Shown here piece after piece: positions 9,330 to 17,380 of a stretch of DNA of 40,007 nucleotides. Below the pieces are notes generated by a model. It was not told the origin of the DNA and searched no databases. It worked only from the letters and a program-made list of their open reading frames with translations. The stretch covers positions 1-40,007 of the forward strand of contig JAAZKK010000091.1 in assembly GCA_012799825.1 (NCBI GenBank). The letters are read 5' to 3'. The position numbers and the translations under genes were made by a program. Source of the stretch: Clostridiaceae bacterium (GTDB taxonomy: Bacteria > Bacillota > Clostridia > Saccharofermentanales > DTU023). Each line of letters opens with the position of its first letter. Positions within the stretch are counted from its first letter, which is position 1.

Positions 9330-10183
9330 ACAGGACGACAACAAAGACAAAAATGGTGCCATTGCCGAGTCAATCCATAATCCCCGAACGCGACACGGCA
9401 AAGACACCGATTCTCGAAGTCCACCGACTTGGCATCAATTTCGGCGGTCTCGTGGCCGTTGATGATTTTAACATCGCCGTTGGGCGTACTGAAATTTGTG
9501 GTTTAATCGGTCCAAACGGAGCCGGCAAAACGACTATTTTCAACCTGCTTACAAAAGTCTATAAGCCGACAAGTGGCGCGATCTTGCTGGATGGCAAGGA
9601 CACTTCCAACATGAATACGGTACAGATCAATCAAGCCGGTATCGCAAGAACGTTCCAAAATATCCGACTCTTCCCCTCATTGTCTGTCGAAGACAATGTC
9701 AAAATAGGCTTGCACAATCAGGTCAAATACAGCATGATTAGCGGCGTTCTTCGCTTGCCTGTTTTCTTTTCGTCCGAGCGCCGTGCCAGAGAACGCGCCA
9801 TGGAGCTGCTCGACATATTCGACATGACACATCTTGCCTCTCACCGTGCAGGATCACTGCCGTACGGCGCGCAGCGCCGCCTCGAGTTTATACGTGCATT
9901 GGCCACTAATCCGAAACTTCTTCTGTTGGACGAACCTGCCGCCGGAATGAATCCTTCCGAGACTGAAGAATTGATGAGCAACATCGAGAAAATCCGTGAC
10001 CAATTTCAGATTGCCATTATGCTGATCGAGCATGACATGCGCCTTGTTATGGGCATCTGTGAAGGCATTGCGGTACTCAATTACGGCAAAATAATCGCCA
10101 AAGGCACACCGGAGGAGATCCAATCAAACCCGCTCGTGATTGAGGCGTACCTTGGCAAAAAGAATGGTAGGCTGTCATGTTAA
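9326..10183 (+). CDS. livG: Branched-chain amino-acid ABC transporter ATP-binding protein LivG
   Basis: This is the first of two ATPase subunits of the liv importer. It has 285 residues, with Walker A GPNGAGKTT at 62-70, a signature of the variant form LPYGAQRRLEF near 178, and Walker B LLLLDEPAAGMNP near 198. The C-terminal EEIQSNPLVIEAYLG is typical of LivG. The first 28 residues are a polar extension before the ATPase domain (ILEVHRLGINFGG). Its start overlaps the livM stop (ATGA), with AAGAAGGAGA upstream, which supports the long start. Confidence 0.96.
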   Translation: MNRTTTKTKMVPLPSQSIIPERDTAKTPILEVHRLGINFGGLVAVDDFNIAVGRTEICGLIGPNGAGKTTIFNLLTKVYKPTSGAILLDGKDTSNMNTVQINQAGIARTFQNIRLFPSLSVEDNVKIGLHNQVKYSMISGVLRLPVFFSSERRARERAMELLDIFDMTHLASHRAGSLPYGAQRRLEFIRALATNPKLLLLDEPAAGMNPSETEELMSNIEKIRDQFQIAIMLIEHDMRLVMGICEGIAVLNYGKIIAKGTPEEIQSNPLVIEAYLGKKNGRLSC

Positions 10184-10878
10184 AAGTTAACGGCATCCAC
10201 GTCTTTTACGGCAACATACACGCTATCAAGGACGTCAGTTTTTATGTCAATGAGGGTGAAATCGTCACTTTAATCGGGGCAAATGGCGCAGGAAAGTCGA
10301 CAATCTTAAAAACTGTATCCGGATTGGTACGACCTGCTACAGGCACCATTGAGTTTTTGGGCAATAATATCGTCAACTTAAGCCCACATATAATCGTGCG
10401 CAAAAGGCTGGCACACTGTCCTGAAGGACGCCGCCTCTTCTCGCAGATGAGTGTGGAGGAGAACCTTGAGATGGGCGCCTATACGCGCGAAGACGCCGAT
10501 ATCGAAGCTGATATGGAAGATGTCTTCCAACGCTTCCCCATCCTTAAAGAGCGCCGCAATCAACTGGCCGCCTCACTTTCAGGTGGTGAACAGCAAATGC
10601 TGGCCATGGGACGCGCGATGATGGCAAAACCGCTACTCCTCATGCTCGACGAACCATCGATGGGGCTTGCGCCTATTCTCGTTGAACAAATCTTCGAGAT
10701 GATCGCCGAACTAAACAATGCCGGCACAACCATTCTTCTCGTTGAGCAAAACGCTCAGATGGCCCTCTCTATCGCGAATCGCGGTTATGTTCTAGAGACA
10801 GGCTCGATAGTGACAACGGGAAATTGTGCCGATCTTCTAAATGACAAACGAGTTAAGAAAGCGTATCTTGGCGGTTAA
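10177..10878 (+). CDS. livF: Branched-chain amino-acid ABC transporter ATP-binding protein LivF
   Basis: This is the second liv ATPase, 233 residues, a typical length. Walker A GANGAGKST lies near 33-41, the signature LSGGEQQMLAMGRA near 133, and Walker B LLMLDEPSMGLAP near 153, followed by the switch segment TTILLVEQN. It starts inside the end of livG (7-nt overlap), with GGTAGG just upstream, and closes the operon. No clear terminator follows; the next 250 nt are repeats. Confidence 0.96.
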   Translation: MLKVNGIHVFYGNIHAIKDVSFYVNEGEIVTLIGANGAGKSTILKTVSGLVRPATGTIEFLGNNIVNLSPHIIVRKRLAHCPEGRRLFSQMSVEENLEMGAYTREDADIEADMEDVFQRFPILKERRNQLAASLSGGEQQMLAMGRAMMAKPLLLMLDEPSMGLAPILVEQIFEMIAELNNAGTTILLVEQNAQMALSIANRGYVLETGSIVTTGNCADLLNDKRVKKAYLGG

Positions 10879-10918
10879 ACAATGTGCAACATGCATCATC
10901 ATTTGCAGTAGAATAATA

Positions 10919-11088
10919 TTATCGAGCCTTAGAAGATAGATAGACAAAAGGTGCTGTTTCGGCATGTCTAGGACTTCTATTATCGAGCCTCAGTAGGTAG
11001 AGACAAAAAAGCTGTTTCGGCATGCCTAGGACTTCTATTATCGAGCCTCAGTAGGTAGAGACAAAAAAGCTGCCTAGGCTTGCCTAGA
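10919..11088. repeat. About 60-bp tandem repeat, three copies
   Basis: Units beginning TTATCGAGCCT start at 10919, 10980 and 11038 (periods 61 and 58). They share AGACAAAA, GCTGTTTCGGCATG and CCTAGGACTTCTA blocks. Copies two and three are almost identical for their first 34 bases. The third copy diverges to a CTAGGCTTGCCTAG ending. The array fills the gap between livF and the antiporter gene and may overlap the antiporter promoter; no reading frame crosses it. Confidence 0.85.
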
Positions 11089-11135
11089 TCTCCAACCATT
11101 GACTCTTAGTAAATTAGCAAACAAGGAGACATAGC

Positions 11136-12737
11136 ATGATGATTAACATCCTGATTGTTATAGCTGTTATAGTGACGATGAGTGTACTCTTAAGCGTCGC
11201 ATCGGATAAATCAGGAATACCGATGCTTTTGTTTTTTATCGTTTTTGGTATAGTGATCGGCAGCGCGCTGCCCTCTATGCCCTCTAACGCTTTTGAAATC
11301 GCTAATAAAGTCTGCTCTATCGCACTCATTTTCATCATGTTTTATGGCGGATTCGGAACAAACTGGCGCGCAGCAAAACCGGTTGCGGTAAAAGCACTCA
11401 TTCTGGCCTCGTTCGGTGTCTTCCTTACCGCAGGCATCACGGGGCTTTTTGTCCATCTTGTTATAGGCTTCCCGCTTATCGAGTCGCTCCTGCTCGGCAG
11501 CGTGATCGGCTCGACAGACGCCGCCTCTGTCTTCTCAATTCTCAGGCGGCGCAAGTTATCGCTTAAGGATAATACGGACTCCTTGTTGGAGATGGAATCC
11601 GGCTCCAACGACCCCTTCTCCTATATCTTGACCATTGTTTGTCTTTCGCTGATCATCGACAGAATCAGTCCGGGGCAAGCCTTCCTCACGCTTTTCTTGC
11701 AAGTAAGTGTAGGAACAGCCGTTGGGGCTGTCATATCAATTATCGTTGTTTTTTTCATCAGACGAAATATCTTTTTTAAAGGCGGCGGCAATGAAGTTTT
11801 TACGATTGCGATCGCTCTGCTGGGTTATGCCCTTGCTGAACTGCTGAGCGGAAATGGCTACCTTAGTGTCTATATTATCGGCATCGTTTTGGGTAATCAG
11901 GATTTCGAGCCGAAGCGAGATCTCGTCGCCTTTTTCGAGGGAATCAATATGCTCGCCCAAATTGCCATCTTCTTCATCCTCGGTCTACTTTCAGATGTGG
12001 GAAGTATCGTCCGTGTTTTTCCGGTTGCGCTCGCCATCATGGCATTTATGACACTGATATCAAGACCGGTCAGCGTTTTCGGGCTGATGGCGTTCATGCC
12101 GAATTCATCTTTGCAGCAAAAAATTGTTGTCTCTTGGGCTGGAATTCGCGGAGCGGCAAGTATCGTTTTTTCAATTGTGGCTGTCAGCAGTGTTGAACTG
12201 CAATATGATCTCTTTCATATAATCTTCACGATTGTTTTGTTGTCGCTAGCCATACAAGGCGGTTTGATGCCGACTGTCGCCATTAAGACGAATATGTATG
12301 ACCCGGAAGGCGACGTCATGAAAACATTTACCGACTATGAGGAAGAGAAAAATGTACAGTTTGTCCTGACAGAGGTTTATGAAGGACATCCGTGGATCGG
12401 CAAAGCCTTAAGGGATGTTTTCTTGCCTCAAGATATTCGCGTGACCATTGTCGAGCGTGGTGATGAACAGTTTATTCCGGACGGCAAAACCATCATCGAA
12501 CAGAACGATAGTCTCGTTCTCAGCGCCCTTCACTACAAAGAAAAACTTGGCAATTTCTCACTTAGGGAACGTGTCGTCAAAAAAGGCGATCGATTTGATG
12601 ACAAATTCATCCGCGACATTAAGTTGCACAAGAACGAACGCATTATTCTTCTGGAGCGTGCCGGAGAAATCATTATCCCCACCGGCGATGTCCAAATAAA
12701 ACAAGATGATATCATTGTCATCAACCAGTATCGTTAG
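11136..12737 (+). CDS. NhaP2/CvrA-like K+(Na+)/H+ antiporter with RCK-C regulatory domains
   Basis: This is a CPA1-family membrane antiporter of 533 residues. About 12-13 hydrophobic helices fill residues 1-385. The ESGSNDPFSY motif near 153-162 is typical of the NhaP2 branch and carries the Asn-Asp ion-binding pair. Two RCK-C/TrkA-C-like halves follow in the cytoplasm. The first runs from about 408 to 465 (VLTEVYEGHPWIGKALRD, then DSLVLSA); the second from about 475 to 533 (DDKFIRDIKLHKNERIILL, then DDIIVINQYR). These domains usually sense nucleotides or ions. AAGGAGA lies 9 nt before the ATG; the second codon is also ATG. E. coli NhaP2 exports K+ or Na+, and which ion applies here is unknown. 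Confidence 0.93.
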   Translation: MMINILIVIAVIVTMSVLLSVASDKSGIPMLLFFIVFGIVIGSALPSMPSNAFEIANKVCSIALIFIMFYGGFGTNWRAAKPVAVKALILASFGVFLTAGITGLFVHLVIGFPLIESLLLGSVIGSTDAASVFSILRRRKLSLKDNTDSLLEMESGSNDPFSYILTIVCLSLIIDRISPGQAFLTLFLQVSVGTAVGAVISIIVVFFIRRNIFFKGGGNEVFTIAIALLGYALAELLSGNGYLSVYIIGIVLGNQDFEPKRDLVAFFEGINMLAQIAIFFILGLLSDVGSIVRVFPVALAIMAFMTLISRPVSVFGLMAFMPNSSLQQKIVVSWAGIRGAASIVFSIVAVSSVELQYDLFHIIFTIVLLSLAIQGGLMPTVAIKTNMYDPEGDVMKTFTDYEEEKNVQFVLTEVYEGHPWIGKALRDVFLPQDIRVTIVERGDEQFIPDGKTIIEQNDSLVLSALHYKEKLGNFSLRERVVKKGDRFDDKFIRDIKLHKNERIILLERAGEIIIPTGDVQIKQDDIIVINQYR

Positions 12738-12824
12738 CTTTACGATATCCGAATAAAGCGATTCAACATCATCGTCAGTAATCAATACCGTTAGTTTTGA
12801 CATATATTCGGGTAAAGCGAGACA
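12711..12824. repeat. 57-bp tandem duplication covering the 3' end of the antiporter gene
   Basis: The last nine codons of the antiporter (12711-12737, encoding IIVINQYR-stop) reappear 57 bp downstream at 12768-12794. There they still read IIVSNQYR-stop after silent and one missense change. The homology continues past the stop to AAAGCGA in both copies. It is a direct tandem duplication that left a spare, untranslated copy of the gene's tail. Confidence 0.8.
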
Positions 12825-12853
12825 GACATGGCTGAATAGTCATATCGCCTTTG

Positions 12854-12872
12854 TCAAATAATTCGTATTTGA
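12854..12872. promoter_or_regulatory. Perfect 7-bp inverted repeat, candidate operator
   Basis: TCAAATA (12854-12860) and TATTTGA (12866-12872) flank the 5-nt centre ATTCG. The layout resembles a dimeric-regulator site in the 447-nt spacer before the LiaF-like gene. No regulator can be assigned. Confidence 0.3.
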
Positions 12873-13028
12873 TGTCAGAAATGCAATAGAACATCTTATA
12901 TATGTAAATGTTTTGTAAATTGTTGCGCTGTCAAGGATATTTCGCACAGTTTCTGCCACACTTCGCCGAATAAGTTCATTCAGAATGAATTCTTTTTTGC
13001 ATCCTCATTCGGATGTACAATTTTATTA

Positions 13029-13105
13029 AGACGTAGTTCCCTTTCCCCTCCTTGTGGTTTCGCCTTTAAATTTTATCCTACTAATCTTGAAGGGGAACTA
13101 GGTCT
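13029..13105 (+). promoter_or_regulatory. Long imperfect hairpin in the leader of the envelope gene pair
   Basis: AGACGTAGTTCCCTTTC (from 13029) can pair with the stretch GAAGGGGAACTAGGTCT ending at 13105. Over 17 positions there is one mismatch and one G-U pair, and the loop is about 43 nt. The loop contains CCTCCTT, complementary to a Shine-Dalgarno. It is too large and lacks a T-tract, so it is not a standard terminator. It may be a leader structure, or a remnant of an inverted element. The rest of 12825-13184 shows no gene. Confidence 0.35.
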
Positions 13106-13184
13106 CTTATGGGTATGCGGGACGTATCGCACATGATATCGAGGTGATCGATTTAGTTCATTTTTAAATGAGAAGGATTAAGTT

Positions 13185-13877
13185 ATGAAAAATGTGAATA
13201 TTAGCAGAATTTTGTGGGGCGTAGCACTGGTAGCGATCGGTGCAATTTTTGCGTTGAATGCGCTGGGCATTACCGATATTAACATCTTTTTTAGAGGATG
13301 GTGGACTTTATTTATCATCATTCCATCCGTCATCGGTTTGTTCAGCAGACAAGGAAAGTTTGTCAGTTTAATCGGGCTTGTGATCGGAGTTACTTTACTT
13401 CTCTCTGCTCAGGATATTATTGACTTCGCTCTCCTTTGGAAATTAGCAATTCCGATCATCATCATTTTGATTGGTTTGAAGATGATCTTCGCCTCCCCTT
13501 TTAATCGAAATACGACCAAAAGAATCAATGAATTAAAAAGAAATGGCACCGGACACGCAAGTGATAGCGCTGTTTTCTCTTCCCATAAGATTGATTTTAA
13601 CGGACAAGTTTTTGAAGGCGCGGTATTAGATGCCGTATTCGGGAGCATTACGTGCGACCTTCGACAAGCTCTCATTGATAAGGACTGCGTCATCACCGCC
13701 TCCGCTGTTTTTGCGGGCATCGACATTCAAGTTCCGGATCATCTTCAGGTCAAGGTAAATTCCAATGCGCTTTTCGGGGGCGTCTCCGATAAGAGAATAA
13801 AGACGGATCAGCCCGACGGTGCCGTAACACTGTATATAGAGGCAAATTGTGTCTTTGGAGGGATTGACGTCATATGA
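13185..13877 (+). CDS. LiaF-like membrane protein (DUF5668 plus LiaF C-terminal domain)
   Basis: The 230-residue product has four predicted helices (about 8-27, 37-52, 58-75 and 85-103). This is the LiaI/LiaF-type transmembrane module, with the typical opening ISRILWGVALVAIGAIFAL. It is followed by a cytoplasmic or surface beta-rich LiaF C-terminal domain (about 125-230) with repeated glycine/valine strands such as AVLDAVFGSITCDLRQA and NALFGGVSDK. Family members sense or modulate envelope stress; LiaF in Bacillus inhibits the LiaSR two-component system. No LiaS or LiaR gene is present here. AAGGA lies about 9 nt before the ATG. Its stop overlaps the next gene by 4 nt. Confidence 0.88.
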   Translation: MKNVNISRILWGVALVAIGAIFALNALGITDINIFFRGWWTLFIIIPSVIGLFSRQGKFVSLIGLVIGVTLLLSAQDIIDFALLWKLAIPIIIILIGLKMIFASPFNRNTTKRINELKRNGTGHASDSAVFSSHKIDFNGQVFEGAVLDAVFGSITCDLRQALIDKDCVITASAVFAGIDIQVPDHLQVKVNSNALFGGVSDKRIKTDQPDGAVTLYIEANCVFGGIDVI

Positions 13878-14683
13878 ATACTTGGCACAGCATTGTAAAA
13901 TACGCCGCCATCGCTTTGGCCATCTTGTTGATTATCGGAGCAATTGGAGGAATCATACATATTATCTCCTTTTTGGTTCCGGGTTTCTCCTCTAAAGCTG
14001 TCGGTGAATCTAAGACCTATGAAATTAAAAATGAAATAAGCATCTTAGATATCGACATTCGCGCCATCAATCTTGAGGTAAGAACATCGACCGATTCCAG
14101 CATCAGGGTAGAAAGCAATTATAAATATTTAACCGTGACAGAAAAGGACAATCGCCTTATCATCAAGGACAAAAAAGTGCCTTTCTACAACTATCAGGGC
14201 ATGGCGATAACGAGACTTTATATTCCTAATGAGAAGATTTTTGATAGAGTTGACTTTAACTCAGGCGCCGGCAGAGCCGATTTGGAAAATCTGCAAGCAA
14301 AGTCTATTTATATGAAGTTTGGTGCCGGACAAACCTCGATGAAAGATATCTTTGCAAGTGAGAATGCATTTATCGAAGCCGGCGCGGGACAACTGATTAT
14401 CAAAAACAGTTCATTTCACAATCTGGATCTAGATATGGGCGTAGGTCAATTTGATTTTTCCGGAACGCTCTTAGGCAGAAACATGTTGAAGATGGGCGTC
14501 GGATCAAGTCGTATCGATTTAACAGGCTCTTTGGATGATTATACGTTAAGAATCGAGAAAGGACTTGGCGATATTCGTGTAAACAACAATAGTGTAAAAG
14601 ACAATACAATACTGGGAAAAGGCGACCATGAGCTTTACTTTGAAGGAGGCGTCGGCTCCGCTAAAATCAACTTCTCAGAGTAA
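13874..14683 (+). CDS. DUF4097-type beta-helical membrane-anchored protein
   Basis: The 269-residue product has one N-terminal membrane anchor (about 10-40) followed by an extracytoplasmic region of repeating short beta-strands. Examples are FNSGAGRADLENL, KFGAGQTSMKDI, EAGAGQLIIKN and DMGVGQFDFSG. This GxG-punctuated pattern is the right-handed beta-helix typical of DUF4097 (putative adhesin) proteins, which often accompany LiaF/PspC-like envelope-stress proteins. The ATG overlaps the upstream stop (ATGA), so the two genes are translationally coupled. A strong terminator follows. The biochemical role of the family is not established. Confidence 0.87.
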   Translation: MNTWHSIVKYAAIALAILLIIGAIGGIIHIISFLVPGFSSKAVGESKTYEIKNEISILDIDIRAINLEVRTSTDSSIRVESNYKYLTVTEKDNRLIIKDKKVPFYNYQGMAITRLYIPNEKIFDRVDFNSGAGRADLENLQAKSIYMKFGAGQTSMKDIFASENAFIEAGAGQLIIKNSSFHNLDLDMGVGQFDFSGTLLGRNMLKMGVGSSRIDLTGSLDDYTLRIEKGLGDIRVNNNSVKDNTILGKGDHELYFEGGVGSAKINFSE

Positions 14684-14758
14684 AGAAATTGTCGACATCT
14701 AGATAGCGCACAGTGTACGAACAACACGTGACTTGACATAGTGATATTGATTTTTCTT

Positions 14759-14794
14759 TAAAGGTGGCGCCTGCTCTGCCGGGGCCACCTTTTC
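14759..14794. terminator. Bidirectional intrinsic terminator between convergent genes
   Basis: AAAGGTGGC (14760-14768) pairs with GCCACCTTT (from 14784) around a GC-rich loop. A-rich and T-rich flanks sit on both sides. It lies between the plus-strand DUF4097 gene and the minus-strand small membrane protein gene and fits both. Confidence 0.85.
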
Positions 14795-14797
14795 AGT

Positions 14798-15031
14798 CTA
14801 GCGCCTTCGATGCTGATCCTCGGAATAGTAGGCATCTCTAGCTTTTTTCACGTAAGCAAATATGCCCATCATTCCTACAAAAACACCACCTACTAGACAA
14901 AGAAAAGAAATAATACTTATTATGAAATTAGCAGGCAGAACCTTTGCCACTTGTAACGCAGACAAAATGACACTCACAACTAAGAGTACCCCGCCCGTTA
15001 TAATCATCTTTTTCTCAGAAAATCGACCCAA
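14798..15031 (-). CDS. Small two-helix membrane protein
   Basis: The 77-residue product has two hydrophobic helices (about residues 9-28 and 34-56) and a basic, His/Arg-rich tail. The open frame extends further upstream to a GTG at 15094. However, GGAAGG lies 6 nt before TTG 15031, and the upstream part is not preceded by a ribosome site, so I take the TTG start. The family is not recognised; size and topology resemble many small Firmicutes membrane proteins. It stands alone, with the shared terminator at its 3' end. Confidence 0.65.
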   Translation of the reverse strand: MGRFSEKKMIITGGVLLVVSVILSALQVAKVLPANFIISIISFLCLVGGVFVGMMGIFAYVKKARDAYYSEDQHRRR

Positions 15032-15064
15032 AGTAATCCTTCCTTTGCCTAGTATCTCTTTTAT

Positions 15065-15080
15065 TAGAACAAGGGTTCTA
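15065..15080. promoter_or_regulatory. Palindrome upstream of the small membrane protein gene
   Basis: TAGAAC-AAGG-GTTCTA is a perfect 6-bp inverted repeat with a 4-nt centre, about 35 nt upstream of the TTG start. It could be an operator, though a 6-bp palindrome can also occur by chance. Confidence 0.3.
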
Positions 15081-15223
15081 TGTGTTTCTCTCACGCATTC
15101 CCATTAATGAAGGAAAATTGTTTAGCCGGCGTCTCAACATTTTGCTTTGTGCTCACCTCGCCTCAAAACGAGGGAAATGACAGCAGAATAAGACAGATAC
15201 AGACGGGCGTGAATTCATTCTCC

Positions 15224-16303
15224 TCATGACTCCGGAGTCTCAAAATCATATACAACGGGACGGTCTTTAAAGAGCCAGCATGCCACAGTATGTTTGTTTC
15301 CTAAATCAAATTCAGATGGCCTTTTCACATCACAAAGTCCACTGATCATCTGATCGCAGCGCGGGTGAAAACGACAGCCTGCAGGCGGCGCGACTAAGCT
15401 GGGAGGTTCTCCGGCAGGCACCTCTTGAAACTCGTCGACATTCTTTGGGTCGGGGTCTGATGTCGCCGCCAACAGAGCGTGCGAATAAGGGTGCGCCGTT
15501 TCATTGATCAACTGTGATTCAGGAGCTTTCTCGATCACTTGACCGGCATACATAACGTAAATGAATTCTGAAAAATAACGAACGGTGGCAAGGTCATGAG
15601 TGATGTAAATAACCGCTAAGTTGTGCTCTTCCTGCAGGGTGCGCAAGAGCTTTAAAATTTCGACGCGGACAGAAGCATCAAGCATGGATACAGGTTCATC
15701 CGCCACTAAAAGAATAGGGTTCAAAATCATCGCCCTTGCAATAACAACGCGTTGTTGCTGGCCACCACTCAGCTGATGAGGGAACTTCTTCAGAAAATCT
15801 TCAACAGGCGTCAAACGCACTTCCTCAAGAGCTTGCCGTACTCGTTCATAGCGTTCGTTTCGATCCTTGACACCGTTAATTTTTAGCGGTTCCTCTATGA
15901 TCGTCTGAACATCCATGAAGGGCGCCAGCGCGCCATAGGGGTCCTGCTGAACAAATCCGATTTTGCGTCGAAGATTCTTGAGGTCATTCGACTTTAAATC
16001 ATTGATGATTTCGCCGTCGAAAGTAATGGTGCCTCCTGTAGGCGTGTTGATTCTTAGAATTGTCTTCATTAAGCTCGTCTTGCCGCAGCCCGACTCGCCT
16101 ACAATAGCAATCGTCTCGCCGCGCCTCAGCTTCAAATCAACACCGTCAACAGCTCGAACGAAACCGGCGTGTTGAATACCGCGTTTACGAAGTTCAAAGT
16201 AAACTTTAAGGTTTTCAATGATCAGGATGAAATTATCCTCTTCACCATCATCTACAGATAGATCAGGATTTTTTACAGCTACGTTCTTGATGTATTCTGT
16301 CAT
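15224..16303 (-). CDS. Peptide-type ABC transporter ATP-binding protein (OppF/DppF-like)
   Basis: This is the second ATPase of the peptide importer, 359 residues. It carries Walker A GESGCGKTS (69-77), signature LSGGQQQRVVIARA (178-191), Walker B LLVADEPVSMLD (198-209) and switch His in IYITHDLATVRYF. The C-terminal oligopeptide-transporter domain contains PPAGCRFHPRCDQMISGLC and a final ACW, giving four cysteines. In some DppD/OppD-type proteins this cysteine set binds an iron-sulfur cluster. Its ATG overlaps the end of the upstream ATPase gene (ATGA). It is the last gene of the operon. Confidence 0.95.
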   Translation of the reverse strand: MTEYIKNVAVKNPDLSVDDGEEDNFILIIENLKVYFELRKRGIQHAGFVRAVDGVDLKLRRGETIAIVGESGCGKTSLMKTILRINTPTGGTITFDGEIINDLKSNDLKNLRRKIGFVQQDPYGALAPFMDVQTIIEEPLKINGVKDRNERYERVRQALEEVRLTPVEDFLKKFPHQLSGGQQQRVVIARAMILNPILLVADEPVSMLDASVRVEILKLLRTLQEEHNLAVIYITHDLATVRYFSEFIYVMYAGQVIEKAPESQLINETAHPYSHALLAATSDPDPKNVDEFQEVPAGEPPSLVAPPAGCRFHPRCDQMISGLCDVKRPSEFDLGNKHTVACWLFKDRPVVYDFETPES

Positions 16304-17379
16304 GATTCTTCACTTTTCCCTTCATAAAGCCAGCATTTAACACAGTCTTCGCCAAAGTTGTAAACAGGCGGTTCTTCATCACACTTCCCGAAGCGGTGAT
16401 CGCAGCGATCCTTGAATCTACAGCCCGACGGCGGATTAATAAGGGAGGGCGGTGCGCCATCGATGAATTCCGGCTCCTCGCGTTCACGAAGTCGGGGAAC
16501 ACTTGCCATGAGTTTTCTCGAATAAGGATGGCGTGGCTTACTGAAGAATCGATGCGACTCACAAACCTCCACAATCTGACCGGCATACATAACAGCCACA
16601 ATATCCGCCAGTTCTGAAGAAGTCGAAATATCGTGCGTAATGAGAATAAAGCTGGTGTCTAGATTAGCCTTAATTCGCTTCAACAAGTTAAAAATATTTG
16701 CCTGTGTTAAGACATCCAACGCTGATGTAGGTTCATCCAAGATGACCAAGTCCGGACCTGTAATAAGAGACATGGCAATGGCCACACGTTGACGCATTCC
16801 ACCTGATAATTCAAATGGGTAACGCATGAGGAAGTCGACCGGCACACCGACATTATTAAACATCAAAGCCGCCTGTTGTATAGCTTCGTCTTTCTTCATA
16901 CCAAAGTGGACCATCATGGGTTCAGCCACTTGGTCACCGACTCTCAGAACAGGATTGAGGGAATTCATCGCCGCCTGAGGAACCATTGACATCTTGACCC
17001 AGCGAATTTGAGTGCGGTACTCCTCCTCGTTCAGCGCCATGGTGTCGACATCATGCAGTAACACCTCTCCCGAATAGTGAGCGACATTTCTCGGCAGCAA
17101 GCGGAGGATTGCCTTCGCCAAAGAGCTTTTGCCACAGCCTGACTCACCGACGACGACGACAGCTTTATTAGTTACCAAATCAAAGTTGACGCCATCGACT
17201 GCCTGAACCGGGCCTCTGATCGTTTCAAAATGAAGCTTTAAATCCCTAATGCTCAAGAGCAGTTCATGACTCACGTCACCTACTTTGTGCGTCGTATCAG
17301 TCATACGACTCATCAATAACGCTTTTTGCTTGGCGGCCTCGATCGCATCTACATTTGTGTATGTTTTTTCTTTTGCCAT
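16300..17379 (-). CDS. Peptide-type ABC transporter ATP-binding protein (OppD/DppD-like)
   Basis: This is the first ATPase of the peptide importer, 359 residues. A polar extension of about 40 residues precedes the ATPase domain. Walker A GESGCGKSS is at 78-86; the signature LSGGMRQRVAIA and Walker B LVILDEPTSALD follow. The C-terminal cysteine motif (GCRFKDRCDHRFGKC, then CVKCWL) matches the other subunit. The start is one nt after the stop of the permease gene, with GAGAGGA as ribosome site. It acts with the downstream ATPase as a heterodimer. Confidence 0.95.
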   Translation of the reverse strand: MAKEKTYTNVDAIEAAKQKALLMSRMTDTTHKVGDVSHELLLSIRDLKLHFETIRGPVQAVDGVNFDLVTNKAVVVVGESGCGKSSLAKAILRLLPRNVAHYSGEVLLHDVDTMALNEEEYRTQIRWVKMSMVPQAAMNSLNPVLRVGDQVAEPMMVHFGMKKDEAIQQAALMFNNVGVPVDFLMRYPFELSGGMRQRVAIAMSLITGPDLVILDEPTSALDVLTQANIFNLLKRIKANLDTSFILITHDISTSSELADIVAVMYAGQIVEVCESHRFFSKPRHPYSRKLMASVPRLREREEPEFIDGAPPSLINPPSGCRFKDRCDHRFGKCDEEPPVYNFGEDCVKCWLYEGKSEES

Positions 17380-17380
17380 C

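Noticed and set aside
15120-15223. Terminator after the peptide-transporter operon
   Set aside because: A small CCTCG/CGAGG stem exists near 15160, but without a T-tract it is too weak to call.
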